NCBI RefSeq assembly: GCF_004126535.1
Contig: NZ_PPCV01000002.1
Span: 1-64,000, forward strand
DNA from: Propioniciclava flava
Lineage (GTDB): Bacteria; Actinomycetota; Actinomycetes; Propionibacteriales; Propionibacteriaceae
Direction: 5' to 3'
Length of the DNA: 64,000 bases
Both the position numbers and the translations under genes were made by a program. Shown here one piece after another: positions 43,630 to 51,876 of the stretch. Under the pieces are notes generated by a model. That model did no database searches and was not told where the DNA came from. It saw nothing but the letters and a program-made list of their open reading frames with translations. Position 1 is the first letter of the stretch. Each line of letters starts with the position of its first letter.

Positions 43630-44430
43630 ATGGCCGTGATCGCTGCGCTGCTCGCTGCCCTCGCGGCGTGGTGGTGGGTCCCCGCTGAGGAGAACCTGCG
43701 CAGGATCGCCGGTGAGCCCACCGCACGCCGGGTACGGCGCTTGTCGGCGTCGGTGGCATGGCTGGGGGCGCTGGCGCTGATCCTTGTGCTGGCGGGATTC
43801 GTTGCGGGGGCTGCGGGCGTCGCGGTCGCGCTCGCAGCGAGTGTCGCGGCAGGCACCGTCGCCGCCATGATGGCGCGGCATGGCAGGCGACGGCGTAGCG
43901 CCGCGCGCGCTACGGAGATCGTCAAGGCGGGCGAGACCATGGCCGGGCTGCTGCGCGTCGGGCGGGTGCCCTCGGCCGCTCTGGTCGAGGCTGCCCTGGA
44001 TGCGCCGGTCCTGCGCCCGGCCGCAGCGGAGCACTCGGCTGGCGGCGAGGCGGCACCGGCGTTGCGCCGGGTGGCCGCACAGCCCGGGTGCGAGGGGTTA
44101 GGGGAACTGGCTGACGCGTGGGAGATCGCCACCCGCACGGGCGCTTCGCTGGTGGAGGCCGTCGACGTGGCCGCGCAGCGGCTCGCCGCACAAGCGGAGG
44201 TGACGCGCGTGGTAGCCGCAGAACTGGCGGCTGCCCGGCTGTCAGGCCACATGATGGCGGTCCTGCCGCTTGTCGGGATCGGTTTGGGGTACGCGCTGGG
44301 TGGCGACCCGCTGGGGTTTCTCCTGGCTCAGCCAGCAGGCTGGGTCTGCCTCAATGTGGGGGTCGCCTTGGTGTGCGCTGGGGTGTGGTGGATCGACGCG
44401 ATCGCGGCCCAAGCAGAGGGGGGCGTGTGA
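43630..44430 (+). CDS. tadB: Tad inner-membrane platform protein TadB
   Basis: 266 residues. Membrane segments at both ends (two near 1-90, two near 215-255) flank a T2SSF-type domain (EIVKAGETMAGLLRVGRVPSA, ADAWEIATRTGASLVEAVDVAAQRL). With TadC it forms the membrane platform above TadA. ATG 43630, 13 nt after the tadA stop, begins a clean membrane segment; the frame upstream runs in tadA sequence. Confidence 0.85.
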   Translation: MAVIAALLAALAAWWWVPAEENLRRIAGEPTARRVRRLSASVAWLGALALILVLAGFVAGAAGVAVALAASVAAGTVAAMMARHGRRRRSAARATEIVKAGETMAGLLRVGRVPSAALVEAALDAPVLRPAAAEHSAGGEAAPALRRVAAQPGCEGLGELADAWEIATRTGASLVEAVDVAAQRLAAQAEVTRVVAAELAAARLSGHMMAVLPLVGIGLGYALGGDPLGFLLAQPAGWVCLNVGVALVCAGVWWIDAIAAQAEGGV

Positions 44431-45059
44431 TGGCGCAGACCTTCCCGCTGGCCTTCTTCGCGGCATTGTGGGCGGCCTTGGCGGTGTGGTGGGCGCTGCC
44501 GGGGGATCCCCTTCGACGGCTACGAGCGTCTGCCTCGCGCCCGATGTGGAGTGGGCTGCGACGGTGGGCGTCCCGTTTGCCGATGCTTCCGACGAAGAGG
44601 GACGTCCGTCGTCAGGAGGCACTGCGTCGTTCGGTGCCTGCCACGTGCTCGCTGCTGGCGTCGTGTCTGGCGGCGGGGGCTCCACCGCGACGGGCGCTGC
44701 GCGATGTGGCACGGGTGGTGGGTGCTCCCGCTGGGCCTGAGTTGACCGCCGTCGTCCAGCGCATCGACGTCGGCGTCGACGAGGCGGACGCCTGGGCTGA
44801 CCTCGGCTCGGTCGCAGGGTATGAGGAGATGAGTCGTGACGTGGCGCGGGCGATCCGCTCGGGGCTGGGGCTGGCCGATCTGCTGCATCACCATGCTCGG
44901 GAGGCACGACTGGCGGTCGCGAGTGCGGCGATGGTGCGGGCGCGCGGTGCAGGCGTCCGCGGCGTGCTGCCCTTGATGATCTGCTTCCTGCCCGCCTTCT
45001 TTGCGCTGGGCATCATCCCGCTGTTCGCCACCTTCCGGTTCAACCTTCCGCTCCCCTGA
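44430..45059 (+). CDS. tadC: Tad inner-membrane platform protein TadC
   Basis: 209 residues. One N-terminal helix, a soluble T2SSF-like part (ATCSLLASCLAAGAPPRRALRDVA, DVARAIRSGLGLADLLHHHAREARLA) and a C-terminal membrane helix pair (VLPLMICFLPAFFALGIIPLF). It is shorter than typical TadC (about 290), as is common for the actinobacterial form. Its ATG shares a base with the tadB stop (TGATG). The longer frame from 44118 is tadB read out of phase. Confidence 0.85.
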   Translation: MAQTFPLAFFAALWAALAVWWALPGDPLRRLRASASRPMWSGLRRWASRLPMLPTKRDVRRQEALRRSVPATCSLLASCLAAGAPPRRALRDVARVVGAPAGPELTAVVQRIDVGVDEADAWADLGSVAGYEEMSRDVARAIRSGLGLADLLHHHAREARLAVASAAMVRARGAGVRGVLPLMICFLPAFFALGIIPLFATFRFNLPLP

Positions 45060-45136
45060 GGCCGTCACCTGGCGTCGACGCTCGGGTGGGCTTGTGCCGG
45101 GGCCTTGCGCGCCGTGGCAACGAAGGAGGGGGCGCG

Positions 45137-45145
45137 TTGTCCACA
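45137..45145 (+). other. DnaA-box-like 9-mer TTGTCCACA
   Basis: An exact match to the actinobacterial DnaA box, in the 217-bp space between tadC and the pilin gene. No dnaA, dnaN or cluster of boxes is present, so this is not an origin. The rest of 45060-45276 has no recognised feature except the pilin RBS. Confidence 0.4.
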
Positions 45146-45276
45146 GCGGTGGTGTTGGCCGAGTGCGGTCTCCACAGGAGCCGGTCTGGTGATTCCTCAG
45201 CTCACGGGATGCCCAACCTCAGGGTGCAACGCCGAGTGGCGGTGCCCGGCAACGGAGAACTAACCCAGGAGATGTC

Positions 45277-45561
45277 ATGTCCCACGCAATCCTCGCCACC
45301 CCCGCCGACCGCGCCGACGCTGGCTCCCCGGCCTCGCTGGAGGCGGCCTACCGCACCACCCAGCGCGTCGCGCGGCTCCGCGAACGCGGCATGGCGACCG
45401 TCGAGTACGCGCTCGGTGTGGTGATCGTCATCGTGTTGATCGGCCTGATCATCACGGCGATCAACACCGGCACCTTCAAGGAACTGCTGGATCAACTCAT
45501 CTCGGCGATCATGGGGTGGATCCAGGAGGCCTTCAAGGTGAATCTGCCCATCAAGCGCTGA
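45277..45561 (+). CDS. Flp-type pilin / DUF4244 protein
   Basis: 94 residues. RERG-MATVEYALG at about 36-48 is a prepilin-peptidase site: cleavage after the glycine, glutamate at position 5 of the mature protein, then a hydrophobic helix (VVIVIVLIGLIITAI). The unusually long leader of about 39 residues is typical of DUF4244 pilins in actinobacteria. The mature protein should be the main subunit of the Tad pilus. AGGAG lies 7 nt before the ATG. No prepilin peptidase (TadV) gene is in the window. Confidence 0.85.
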   Translation: MSHAILATPADRADAGSPASLEAAYRTTQRVARLRERGMATVEYALGVVIVIVLIGLIITAINTGTFKELLDQLISAIMGWIQEAFKVNLPIKR

Positions 45562-45578
45562 GACGCCCCCCGCTCAGA

Positions 45579-45624
45579 GCCCGCTGCCCGATCCGCGCTC
45601 ACGGCACCGGGCAGCGGGCAGGGG
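45579..45624 (+). terminator. Intrinsic terminator after the pilin gene
   Basis: GCCCGCTGCCCG (45579-45590) pairs perfectly with CGGGCAGCGGGC (45608-45619) around a 17-nt loop, and AGGGGTTTT follows. It lies inside the Tad locus and probably lets the pilin be made in excess over the downstream minor pseudopilins. The remaining 45625-45729 has no recognised feature. Confidence 0.8.
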
Positions 45625-45729
45625 TTTTCACCGCCGTCGTGGGGGCGAGGGTCGCATGCACGGGGCGGCCCCGCTCTCACGAAGCCCCACCTCAAGCGTG
45701 GCCCGAGGGTCGATCAGGAAGGCACAGCC

Positions 45730-46200
45730 ATGGCAGATCAGAAAAGCAGTGCACCAAGGCCTCTGCGGGCCGAGGTGTGTCCGCAGTTCCGCCCCCTCAG
45801 CGAGCGTGGCCTGCTGTTCCGGTCTCGCCGTCGGCCGGGCCTGTTATCCCGCATGAGGCGGCCAGCTGCCCCGTGGGGCGTGGAGGCGGGCATGGTGACA
45901 GTGGAGACCGCTTTTGCGCTCATCTCCTTGGCGGTGGTGGGGAGCTTCGCGATCGCCGTCGCCGGTGCGCTGTTCGTGTTGGGTGCCTGCCAGGTGACCG
46001 CGAACGAGGTAGCCAGGCAAGAGGCGCGGGGGGACCAGGTGGCTGTCGCACGAGCCAAGCAGGACGCCCCCCGGGGCGCGATCGTGGTGACGCGCCGCGA
46101 GGCGGGGGCAGTGGTGACGGAGGTTCAGGTTTCCGCAGCCTTGGGTCCGCTGTCGTGGCCCCTCAGCGCCCAGGCCACGGTCTTGGTGGAACGACCGTGA
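45730..46200 (+). CDS. TadE-family pseudopilin
   Basis: 156 residues. A long basic N-terminal region (about 54 residues) leads to EAGMVTVETAFALI, a prepilin-like site, and a single membrane helix (AVVGSFAIAVAGALFVLGACQV). The short C-terminal part should lie outside the cell. TadE proteins are minor pilus components or pilus-tip proteins. AGGAAGG lies 8 nt before the ATG at 45730. The following gene starts within its stop (GTGA). Confidence 0.82.
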   Translation: MADQKSSAPRPLRAEVCPQFRPLSERGLLFRSRRRPGLLSRMRRPAAPWGVEAGMVTVETAFALISLAVVGSFAIAVAGALFVLGACQVTANEVARQEARGDQVAVARAKQDAPRGAIVVTRREAGAVVTEVQVSAALGPLSWPLSAQATVLVERP

Positions 46201-46571
46201 CGGGCAGGGCCGAAGCCGAGCGCGGGTCGGCGATGCTGTGGGCGTCCGGGATCATCCTCCTCATCGTCGTGGTGACGCTCCTGCTGATCGGGGCAGGCGC
46301 GCTGGCAGCACGCGGGCACGCAGCCCAGGGTGCAGCGGATCTGGCGGCGCTGGCGGGCGCGCAGGCGCAACGATCCGGCCGGGACGCCTGCCCTGCCGCC
46401 GCCAAGAGCGCCGCCCTCAACGATGCGGAGGTGACCGCATGCGCGGTTGCGGGCGACGAGGTCGAGGTTGTCGTCACCGTAGATGTGCGGATCCGTGCGG
46501 GGCTCGGCCCCTGGACGACGGACCTTGCCGGTCACGCCAACGCGGGCATCCTCACGGGAGCGCCGGAATGA
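46197..46571 (+). CDS. TadE-like secretion-neighbourhood protein
   Basis: 124 residues. ERGSAMLWASGIILLIVVV gives a pseudopilin-like cleavage and helix; AQGAADLAALAGAQAQ follows, typical of the TadE-like/TadG Flp group encoded beside a DEAD helicase (TIGR03816 neighbourhood; mycobacterial Rv3654c). Two cysteines (CPAAAK, ACAVAG) may pair outside the cell. GTG 46197 is coupled to the previous stop. The 3' end overlaps the convergent helicase gene by 20 bp. Confidence 0.8.
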   Translation: MTGRAEAERGSAMLWASGIILLIVVVTLLLIGAGALAARGHAAQGAADLAALAGAQAQRSGRDACPAAAKSAALNDAEVTACAVAGDEVEVVVTVDVRIRAGLGPWTTDLAGHANAGILTGAPE

Positions 46572-48852
46572 CGAGCCGAGGGGATCGCTCCAGCAAGAGA
46601 GCCACGAGTGCGGCGGCACCGTCCTTATCGAGCGGGTTGTTTCCCGAACCACACTTGGGCGAGACGACACACGCGGGGCAGCCGCCCTCGCAGGGGCACG
46701 TCAGCAACCGGTCCAGGGTCGCCGACCACCACTCCTCGGCACGATCAAAGCCACGCTCGGCCAGGCCAGAGCCGCCGGGCAGTCCGTCATGGACGAAGAC
46801 GGTCGCCGCGTTGGTGTCGGGATGGAGTGCTGTGGACAGCCCGCCAATGTCCCACCGGTCACACGGGACGAAGGCGGGTAGCAGGCCGATCGCGCAATGC
46901 TCGGCAGCATGCAGGGCGCCCGGAATGTCGGCGGCGGCGACCCCCGCGTCGAGAAGCACCGACGAGGGCAGCGTCCACCACGTGGCGCGGGTGCGCAGCC
47001 GGCGCTCAGGGGAGTCCAGTGGGGTCTGGTCCCACACCTCACCCGACTCGGCATCACGACGCAGGTAGGAGGTCACCTGACTGGAGAGTTGGACCTCCCC
47101 GGAGAACAATTCCCCCGCACCGAAAGGGCGCGACCGTTCCGTACTGAGGACGCGAACGTCGGCAACGGATTGGGGCTGGGTGTAGTAGAGCGGGTCGGCG
47201 CGCCGAACCAGCGCCACGCGATCTGCTTCCTCAACGGAGTGCACCAACCACGTCTCGCCCTGATGGACGTACACGGCCTCAGGGTGCAGCGTCCGATCCG
47301 ATGCCGAAGCGTCCACGTTGCCGATGACGCGCCCGGTGGCCTCGTCCACGACCTCGTACGCCTTGCCTTGAGCCGAGCGCAGGTCGATGGAATCGACGGC
47401 CCGGGACGGGTGCGGCCAAAACCACCCCGTTGGACGCCGACGCAACGCCCCCTGCCGCGTCAAGGATTCGGCCAGCGCGACCGTGTCGGGGCCGAACCAC
47501 CGGGCATCCGCCTGCGTGAGAGGGATTTCTTGTGCAGCGGCGCACAGGTGAGGGCCGAGCACGAACGGGTTGTCGACCGGGACGACCGTCCGCTCGATCG
47601 GGCGCTCGAAGATCGTTTCGGGGTGCTGCACCAGATAGGCATCCAGGGGATCCTCGCGGGCGACGAGGACGGCGGTAGCGTCGCGGCCGTCGCGCCCGGC
47701 TCGGCCGACCTGCTGCCAAAAGGCGGCCAAGGTTCCGGGGAACCCGGCGGTGATGACGGCGTCCATCCCGGCAATGTCGATCCCCAGTTCGAGGGCGTTC
47801 GTGCTCGCGACGCCCCGCAACCGGCCTTCGCTGAGCGCTGATTCGATGGAGCGACGATCCGTCGGCAGATAGCCGCCCCGATAGGCGGCGATCGTGTCGG
47901 GGTCGGGGGAGAGCTCACGAGCGCGGATGGCGACCAGTTCGGCTTGCAGCCGCGATGTTGTGAAGGCGAGCGCCTGCCCATCGCGCGCGAACCCCGCCAG
48001 CAGCCCCGCGGTGGTCTCGGTCAGGCTGGGCGTCGGCGACAGCAACACCACATCGAGGGCGGGGCGAGGGGAGGCGTCCGACGTCACCGCCACCACATCC
48101 TCGCTCCCGATCAGCGCCGATGCCACACTCTCGGGAGCGGCGATCGTCGCCGACGTACACACGAAGACCGGGTCGGCTCCGTAGTGGTGGGCCAGCCGTC
48201 GCAGGCGGCGGAGCACAGCAGCCATGTGGGCGCCGAACAGCCCCTTGTAGCGGTGGGCCTCATCAATCACGACGTGGGTCAAGCCACCCAGCAGCCGGGC
48301 GTAGCGGTGGTGCTGCGGCAGGACGCTGCGATGCAGCATGTCGGGGTTCGTCAACACGTAGGAGGCGAACTCGCGAGCAAACCGCCGCTCGTCGGGGTCG
48401 GAGTCTCCATCCAGCGGCGCGACGCGCCAGTCGGCGATGCCCAGTTCTTCGCAGGCGCGAACCTGGTCGTGGGCGAGGGCTTTGGTGGGGGACAGGTACA
48501 AGGCGGTCGGCTGGCTGCGGACGCGTAGCCCCGACCGCTCGCCTCGGACGCCCGCCACACGGCATCCCTCGGGCAACAGGCCGTCGGCGGTCGCGGCGAG
48601 GACGGGCAGCAGGTAGGCCAGGGACTTTCCAGAAGCGGTGCCGGTCGCCAGGGCCACGTGATGCCCTGCGTGGGCTGCTTCTGCCGCCGTGATCTGGTGC
48701 GCCCAGGGGGCCAAGATGCCGTGCCGCGCGAACGCGTGTCGGACGCGGGGCGATACCCACGCGGGCCATGCGCCGGTGACGCCTGGCGTGGCGTCGCGGT
48801 GATGCTGGTAGGCGACGGAATCGGAGGCAGCCAGCCACGACGGAATCGCCAC
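46552..48852 (-). CDS. DEAD/DEAH-box helicase with C-terminal zinc cluster (Rv3649-like)
   Basis: 766 residues. Motif I is ALATGTASGKSLAY, motif II VVIDEAHRYKG (DEAH), motif III FVCTSATI; the second RecA domain has ATNALELGIDIAGMDAVI and GRAGRDG. A DUF1998 domain near the C terminus has four cysteines (CPCEGGCPACVVSPKCG). It is a superfamily 2 nucleic-acid helicase related to the MrfA/YprA repair family. GTG 48852 has GGGAGG upstream. Adjacent to Tad genes as in mycobacteria, but no functional link is shown. Bases 48853-49065 contain nothing I recognise. Confidence 0.9.
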   Translation of the reverse strand: MAIPSWLAASDSVAYQHHRDATPGVTGAWPAWVSPRVRHAFARHGILAPWAHQITAAEAAHAGHHVALATGTASGKSLAYLLPVLAATADGLLPEGCRVAGVRGERSGLRVRSQPTALYLSPTKALAHDQVRACEELGIADWRVAPLDGDSDPDERRFAREFASYVLTNPDMLHRSVLPQHHRYARLLGGLTHVVIDEAHRYKGLFGAHMAAVLRRLRRLAHHYGADPVFVCTSATIAAPESVASALIGSEDVVAVTSDASPRPALDVVLLSPTPSLTETTAGLLAGFARDGQALAFTTSRLQAELVAIRARELSPDPDTIAAYRGGYLPTDRRSIESALSEGRLRGVASTNALELGIDIAGMDAVITAGFPGTLAAFWQQVGRAGRDGRDATAVLVAREDPLDAYLVQHPETIFERPIERTVVPVDNPFVLGPHLCAAAQEIPLTQADARWFGPDTVALAESLTRQGALRRRPTGWFWPHPSRAVDSIDLRSAQGKAYEVVDEATGRVIGNVDASASDRTLHPEAVYVHQGETWLVHSVEEADRVALVRRADPLYYTQPQSVADVRVLSTERSRPFGAGELFSGEVQLSSQVTSYLRRDAESGEVWDQTPLDSPERRLRTRATWWTLPSSVLLDAGVAAADIPGALHAAEHCAIGLLPAFVPCDRWDIGGLSTALHPDTNAATVFVHDGLPGGSGLAERGFDRAEEWWSATLDRLLTCPCEGGCPACVVSPKCGSGNNPLDKDGAAALVALLLERSPRLVIPALP

Positions 48853-49065
48853 CGTGCACCTCCCTTCCCTACGTCGTTCCTTGTCGTGCGTTGACGCCCT
48901 CGCCCACGGTCAGCCCGGCGGGGTGCCGCATCGCGGATGTACGACACGGCACCTTGAGCTTAGGCATGAGCAGTGACAACGTCCTTCGGCCACCCCGGCC
49001 CGCGAGGAGGCGTCGGATGATCGCCGTGATCCGAGGACGAGAGGCGCGCATGGGAAGCTGGGGGC

Positions 49066-50559
49066 ATGTTCGACAACGTGGACGCCCCTGTGCTGGCGCA
49101 ACGACTCCGAGACGCCGGGTACACGCTGGAGGCTGTCGTCGATCGGATCGGTCCCGCGGCAGCGGACGCCCTGGCCCGCAACACGACCCTGGCCGCGCGA
49201 GACGCCTTGGGCTCGGCGACGGACGCGCAAGCGGACCTGATCCGGCTGTTCATGCTGCACGACGTGATCCCCGCGCAGCGGCTGGAGCAGGCTCTCGGTG
49301 ACGTGGCGGGTCTGGCGGACGCCGTCCTCGAGTCTCGCGGGGAGGGGTGGCGGGCCGCCATCGAGATCAGGCCGTACGCGGCGACCGCCGACCCGGGGAT
49401 GCCGGGCGCGTTCGATGGCTGGGTGGCGCATGATCTGCTCCCCACGCTGGATGGGCGTCTGGATCGGCCACGCCCCGACTACGTGCTGGGGTTGTCCCCG
49501 GCGTCCAGCACGCTGGCGCAGATGACGATCCGGCGCCCGGTGGGCAGTGCGCTCGACCTGGGGACGGGGTGTGGCGTCCAGAGTCTCCACTTGGCTACGC
49601 ATGCGGCCAGGGTGGTTGCCACCGACCTCAACCCGCGGGCGGTCGCGTTTGCCCGGTTCACGGGCGCGCTCAACGGTCTCGACCTGGATGTGCGCGAGGG
49701 CTCGTTGTATGAGCCGGTCGCTCACGACGGCTTCGATCTCATCGTCACGAATCCGCCCTACGTGATGAGTCCGCCTAGCGGCGAGCGGCTCGTGTACCGC
49801 GAGGGCGGGTTCACCGGGGACGCGCTCGTGGAGCAGGTGGTGCGGGGCGGGGCTGCACGTCTCAACCCGGGCGGAACCCTGCAGGTGCTGGGCAACTGGG
49901 CGATGGCGAAGGACGAGTCGTGGCAGGACCGTTTGGCGGGGTGGATCCGGCCTACTGGCGCGGACGCCTTGGTGCTGCAGCGCGAGCGTTTGGATGTGTA
50001 CGAGTACATCGAGGTGTGGCTGCACGATGCGGGTCTGGTGGGTGATCCGAGCTATCACGCGCGCTACCGCGAGTGGCTGGACTACTTTGCCGCCCAGGGG
50101 ATCACGGGCGTCGGTATGGGGTGGATCATGCTGCACCGTGCTGACCGCGACGAGCCTGACCTGACGTTCGAGGAGTGGCCGCACGCCGTGGTGCAGCCCG
50201 TCGGGGACGCCTTCGCCGCGCATCAGGCCAGCATCGAGGCGGAAGAGGTCGACGATGACGCCCTCCTGGCCGGGGCGTGGGTTCTCGACTCGCGGGTCGA
50301 TGTGGAGATGCTGGGACGCCCGGGTGAGGCCGACCCTGAGCATGTCGTCTATCGCCAGCGGTACGGCTTCGGTCGCGCCGTGGAGGTCGACACCGCGCTC
50401 GGGGCCGTTCTGGGCGCTTCCGATGGCGAGTTGGACACCGGCACCCTCATCAACGCCGTCGCCGACATTTTGGATGCGGACGCGGAGGCCCTGGCGGATG
50501 AGCTGCTCCCACGCCTGCGTGCGCTCATCCGCCAGGGCTACTTGTCGCGACGCGGGTAG
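49066..50559 (+). CDS. N6-type class I methyltransferase (HemK-like)
   Basis: 497 residues. An N-terminal domain of about 150 residues (DUF7059-like) is followed by SAM motif I ALDLGTGCGVQSLHLA, the acidic VVATDLNPRAVAF, and FDLIVTNPPYVMSP, where NPPY is the catalytic motif of enzymes that methylate amide or exocyclic nitrogens. The C-terminal 180 residues form a separate helical domain. The target (protein glutamine, rRNA or DNA) is unknown. Monocistronic, ending in a strong terminator. Confidence 0.85.
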   Translation: MFDNVDAPVLAQRLRDAGYTLEAVVDRIGPAAADALARNTTLAARDALGSATDAQADLIRLFMLHDVIPAQRLEQALGDVAGLADAVLESRGEGWRAAIEIRPYAATADPGMPGAFDGWVAHDLLPTLDGRLDRPRPDYVLGLSPASSTLAQMTIRRPVGSALDLGTGCGVQSLHLATHAARVVATDLNPRAVAFARFTGALNGLDLDVREGSLYEPVAHDGFDLIVTNPPYVMSPPSGERLVYREGGFTGDALVEQVVRGGAARLNPGGTLQVLGNWAMAKDESWQDRLAGWIRPTGADALVLQRERLDVYEYIEVWLHDAGLVGDPSYHARYREWLDYFAAQGITGVGMGWIMLHRADRDEPDLTFEEWPHAVVQPVGDAFAAHQASIEAEEVDDDALLAGAWVLDSRVDVEMLGRPGEADPEHVVYRQRYGFGRAVEVDTALGAVLGASDGELDTGTLINAVADILDADAEALADELLPRLRALIRQGYLSRRG

Positions 50560-50570
50560 GCCGCGACGGA

Positions 50571-50601
50571 CCGGGGGCCCCGACCCCCTCGGGGCCCCCG
50601 G
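50571..50601. terminator. Perfect 13-bp bidirectional terminator
   Basis: CCGGGGGCCCCGA, loop CCCCC, TCGGGGCCCCCGG. It lies between the convergent methyltransferase (12 bp past its stop) and the HtrA-like gene (3 bp past its stop). Confidence 0.85.
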
Positions 50602-50604
50602 AGC

Positions 50605-51750
50605 TCAGTTGATGGGGCTGGCCCCCAGCGTCACCGTGGAGGTGTGCTTGGTGCCGGACGCGTCACGCCACGCGACCGCGACCTTTGCCCCTGGATCCAA
50701 GGTGGCGAGTTGCGCCGACAGCGCATCGTGGCTGCTGACGGCGACCCCGTTGACGGCGGTGATGGTCGCGCCGACGCTCAGCCCGGCCGTCGCGGCGGGG
50801 CCGCCGCTCACCACAGAAGCAACCACCAAGGAGGAGGTATCGGCGACGGTGATCCCGAGGTAGGCCTTGGGGCCGACCTGGACGGTTCCGGAGTCCTTGC
50901 CGGTGCGCATCTGGTTGATGACGGCCAGGGCGTCGCTGATGGGGACGGCGTAGCTGACGGTCGTGGAGGCGCTCGCGGAGGTGTTTCGTCCGTTGCGCGG
51001 GCTGGCTGTGACCTGAGTGCTGCCCGCGGTGGTCATGCCGAGGACTTCGCCTTCGGGGTCGAACATGGGGCCGCCGGAGTCGCCGGGGACGGCGCCCGCG
51101 TTCGTCTCGATCACCCCGGTGAGGGTTTCGCTTCCGCCGGTTTCAGAGTTGACGGTGACTTGCTGGTTCAGTCCGGTGACGGTGCCGGACGCGGCCACGA
51201 GTTCGCCCCCGCCGGACGCGTTGCCCACGGCGGTGAGGTGCTGGCCGAGGGCGACGTGGTCGTTGTCGGGGGTGATGGTGACCAAGCCGGACGCGTTCTT
51301 CAGTTGCAGCAAGGCGACGTCGCGGGTGGCGTCATGGCCCACCACGGTCGCTTGGTATGTCTTTTGCGTGTCCACCACTTCCACCTCGACGGCAGTGGAG
51401 CCGTTGACGACGTGGTAGTTGGTGAGGATCTGGCCGTCGCTGGTGAGCACCATGCCGGTTCCGGCGGCCTGCCCTGAGGTGGTCTGGGTGGTGATGAGGA
51501 CGATGCCCTTGCTCTGCTGGGCCGTCGGGTTCGTGGTGGAGGTGGTCGCCGTGGTCGAGGTGCTGTTATCGCCTGAGTTCGTCGTGGTGTCGCCGGACCA
51601 CGAACCTTGCGTGGTCCACGGGGCCGTGTGACCCGAGGCGACCGCGGGCGCGAACTGGTTCACCAGGCGCGGGGCGAGCGTGGGGACGGCGAGGGCCAAG
51701 GCGGTGGCTCCGGCGAGGGCGAGAGCGGTGAGCGACGTGGACGTCTTCAT
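50605..51750 (-). CDS. Secreted/membrane trypsin-like protease with PDZ domain (HtrA-like), copy 1
   Basis: 381 residues. One N-terminal hydrophobic segment (signal or anchor), a Ser/Thr-rich stalk (about 45-80), then an S1C trypsin domain with the triad in LTNYHVV (His), TRDVALLQL (Asp) and PGDSGGPMF (Ser), and a C-terminal PDZ domain (YLGITVADTSSL, GLSVGATITAVNGVAV). It acts outside the membrane on misfolded or specific substrates. ATG 51750 has GGTGG just upstream. A paralogue follows 126 bp away on the same strand; the two may have arisen by tandem duplication. Confidence 0.87.
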   Translation of the reverse strand: MKTSTSLTALALAGATALALAVPTLAPRLVNQFAPAVASGHTAPWTTQGSWSGDTTTNSGDNSTSTTATTSTTNPTAQQSKGIVLITTQTTSGQAAGTGMVLTSDGQILTNYHVVNGSTAVEVEVVDTQKTYQATVVGHDATRDVALLQLKNASGLVTITPDNDHVALGQHLTAVGNASGGGELVAASGTVTGLNQQVTVNSETGGSETLTGVIETNAGAVPGDSGGPMFDPEGEVLGMTTAGSTQVTASPRNGRNTSASASTTVSYAVPISDALAVINQMRTGKDSGTVQVGPKAYLGITVADTSSLVVASVVSGGPAATAGLSVGATITAVNGVAVSSHDALSAQLATLDPGAKVAVAWRDASGTKHTSTVTLGASPIN

Positions 51751-51876
51751 GTCCACCAGTGGACGCCGCGATCCTGTGCGTCACCTGTGGGACGCCCCAC
51801 GGTTGGGTATGAGGGCGGGCGTCGGGTGGGGGGAGAGAGCGGACGCCAGGGTGGGGTGTGCGGGTGGACGCCCGGG

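Noticed and set aside
41367-45145. Replication origin based on DnaA-like boxes
   Set aside because: Only three scattered boxes, no AT-rich unwinding region and no dnaA, dnaN or gyrB nearby.
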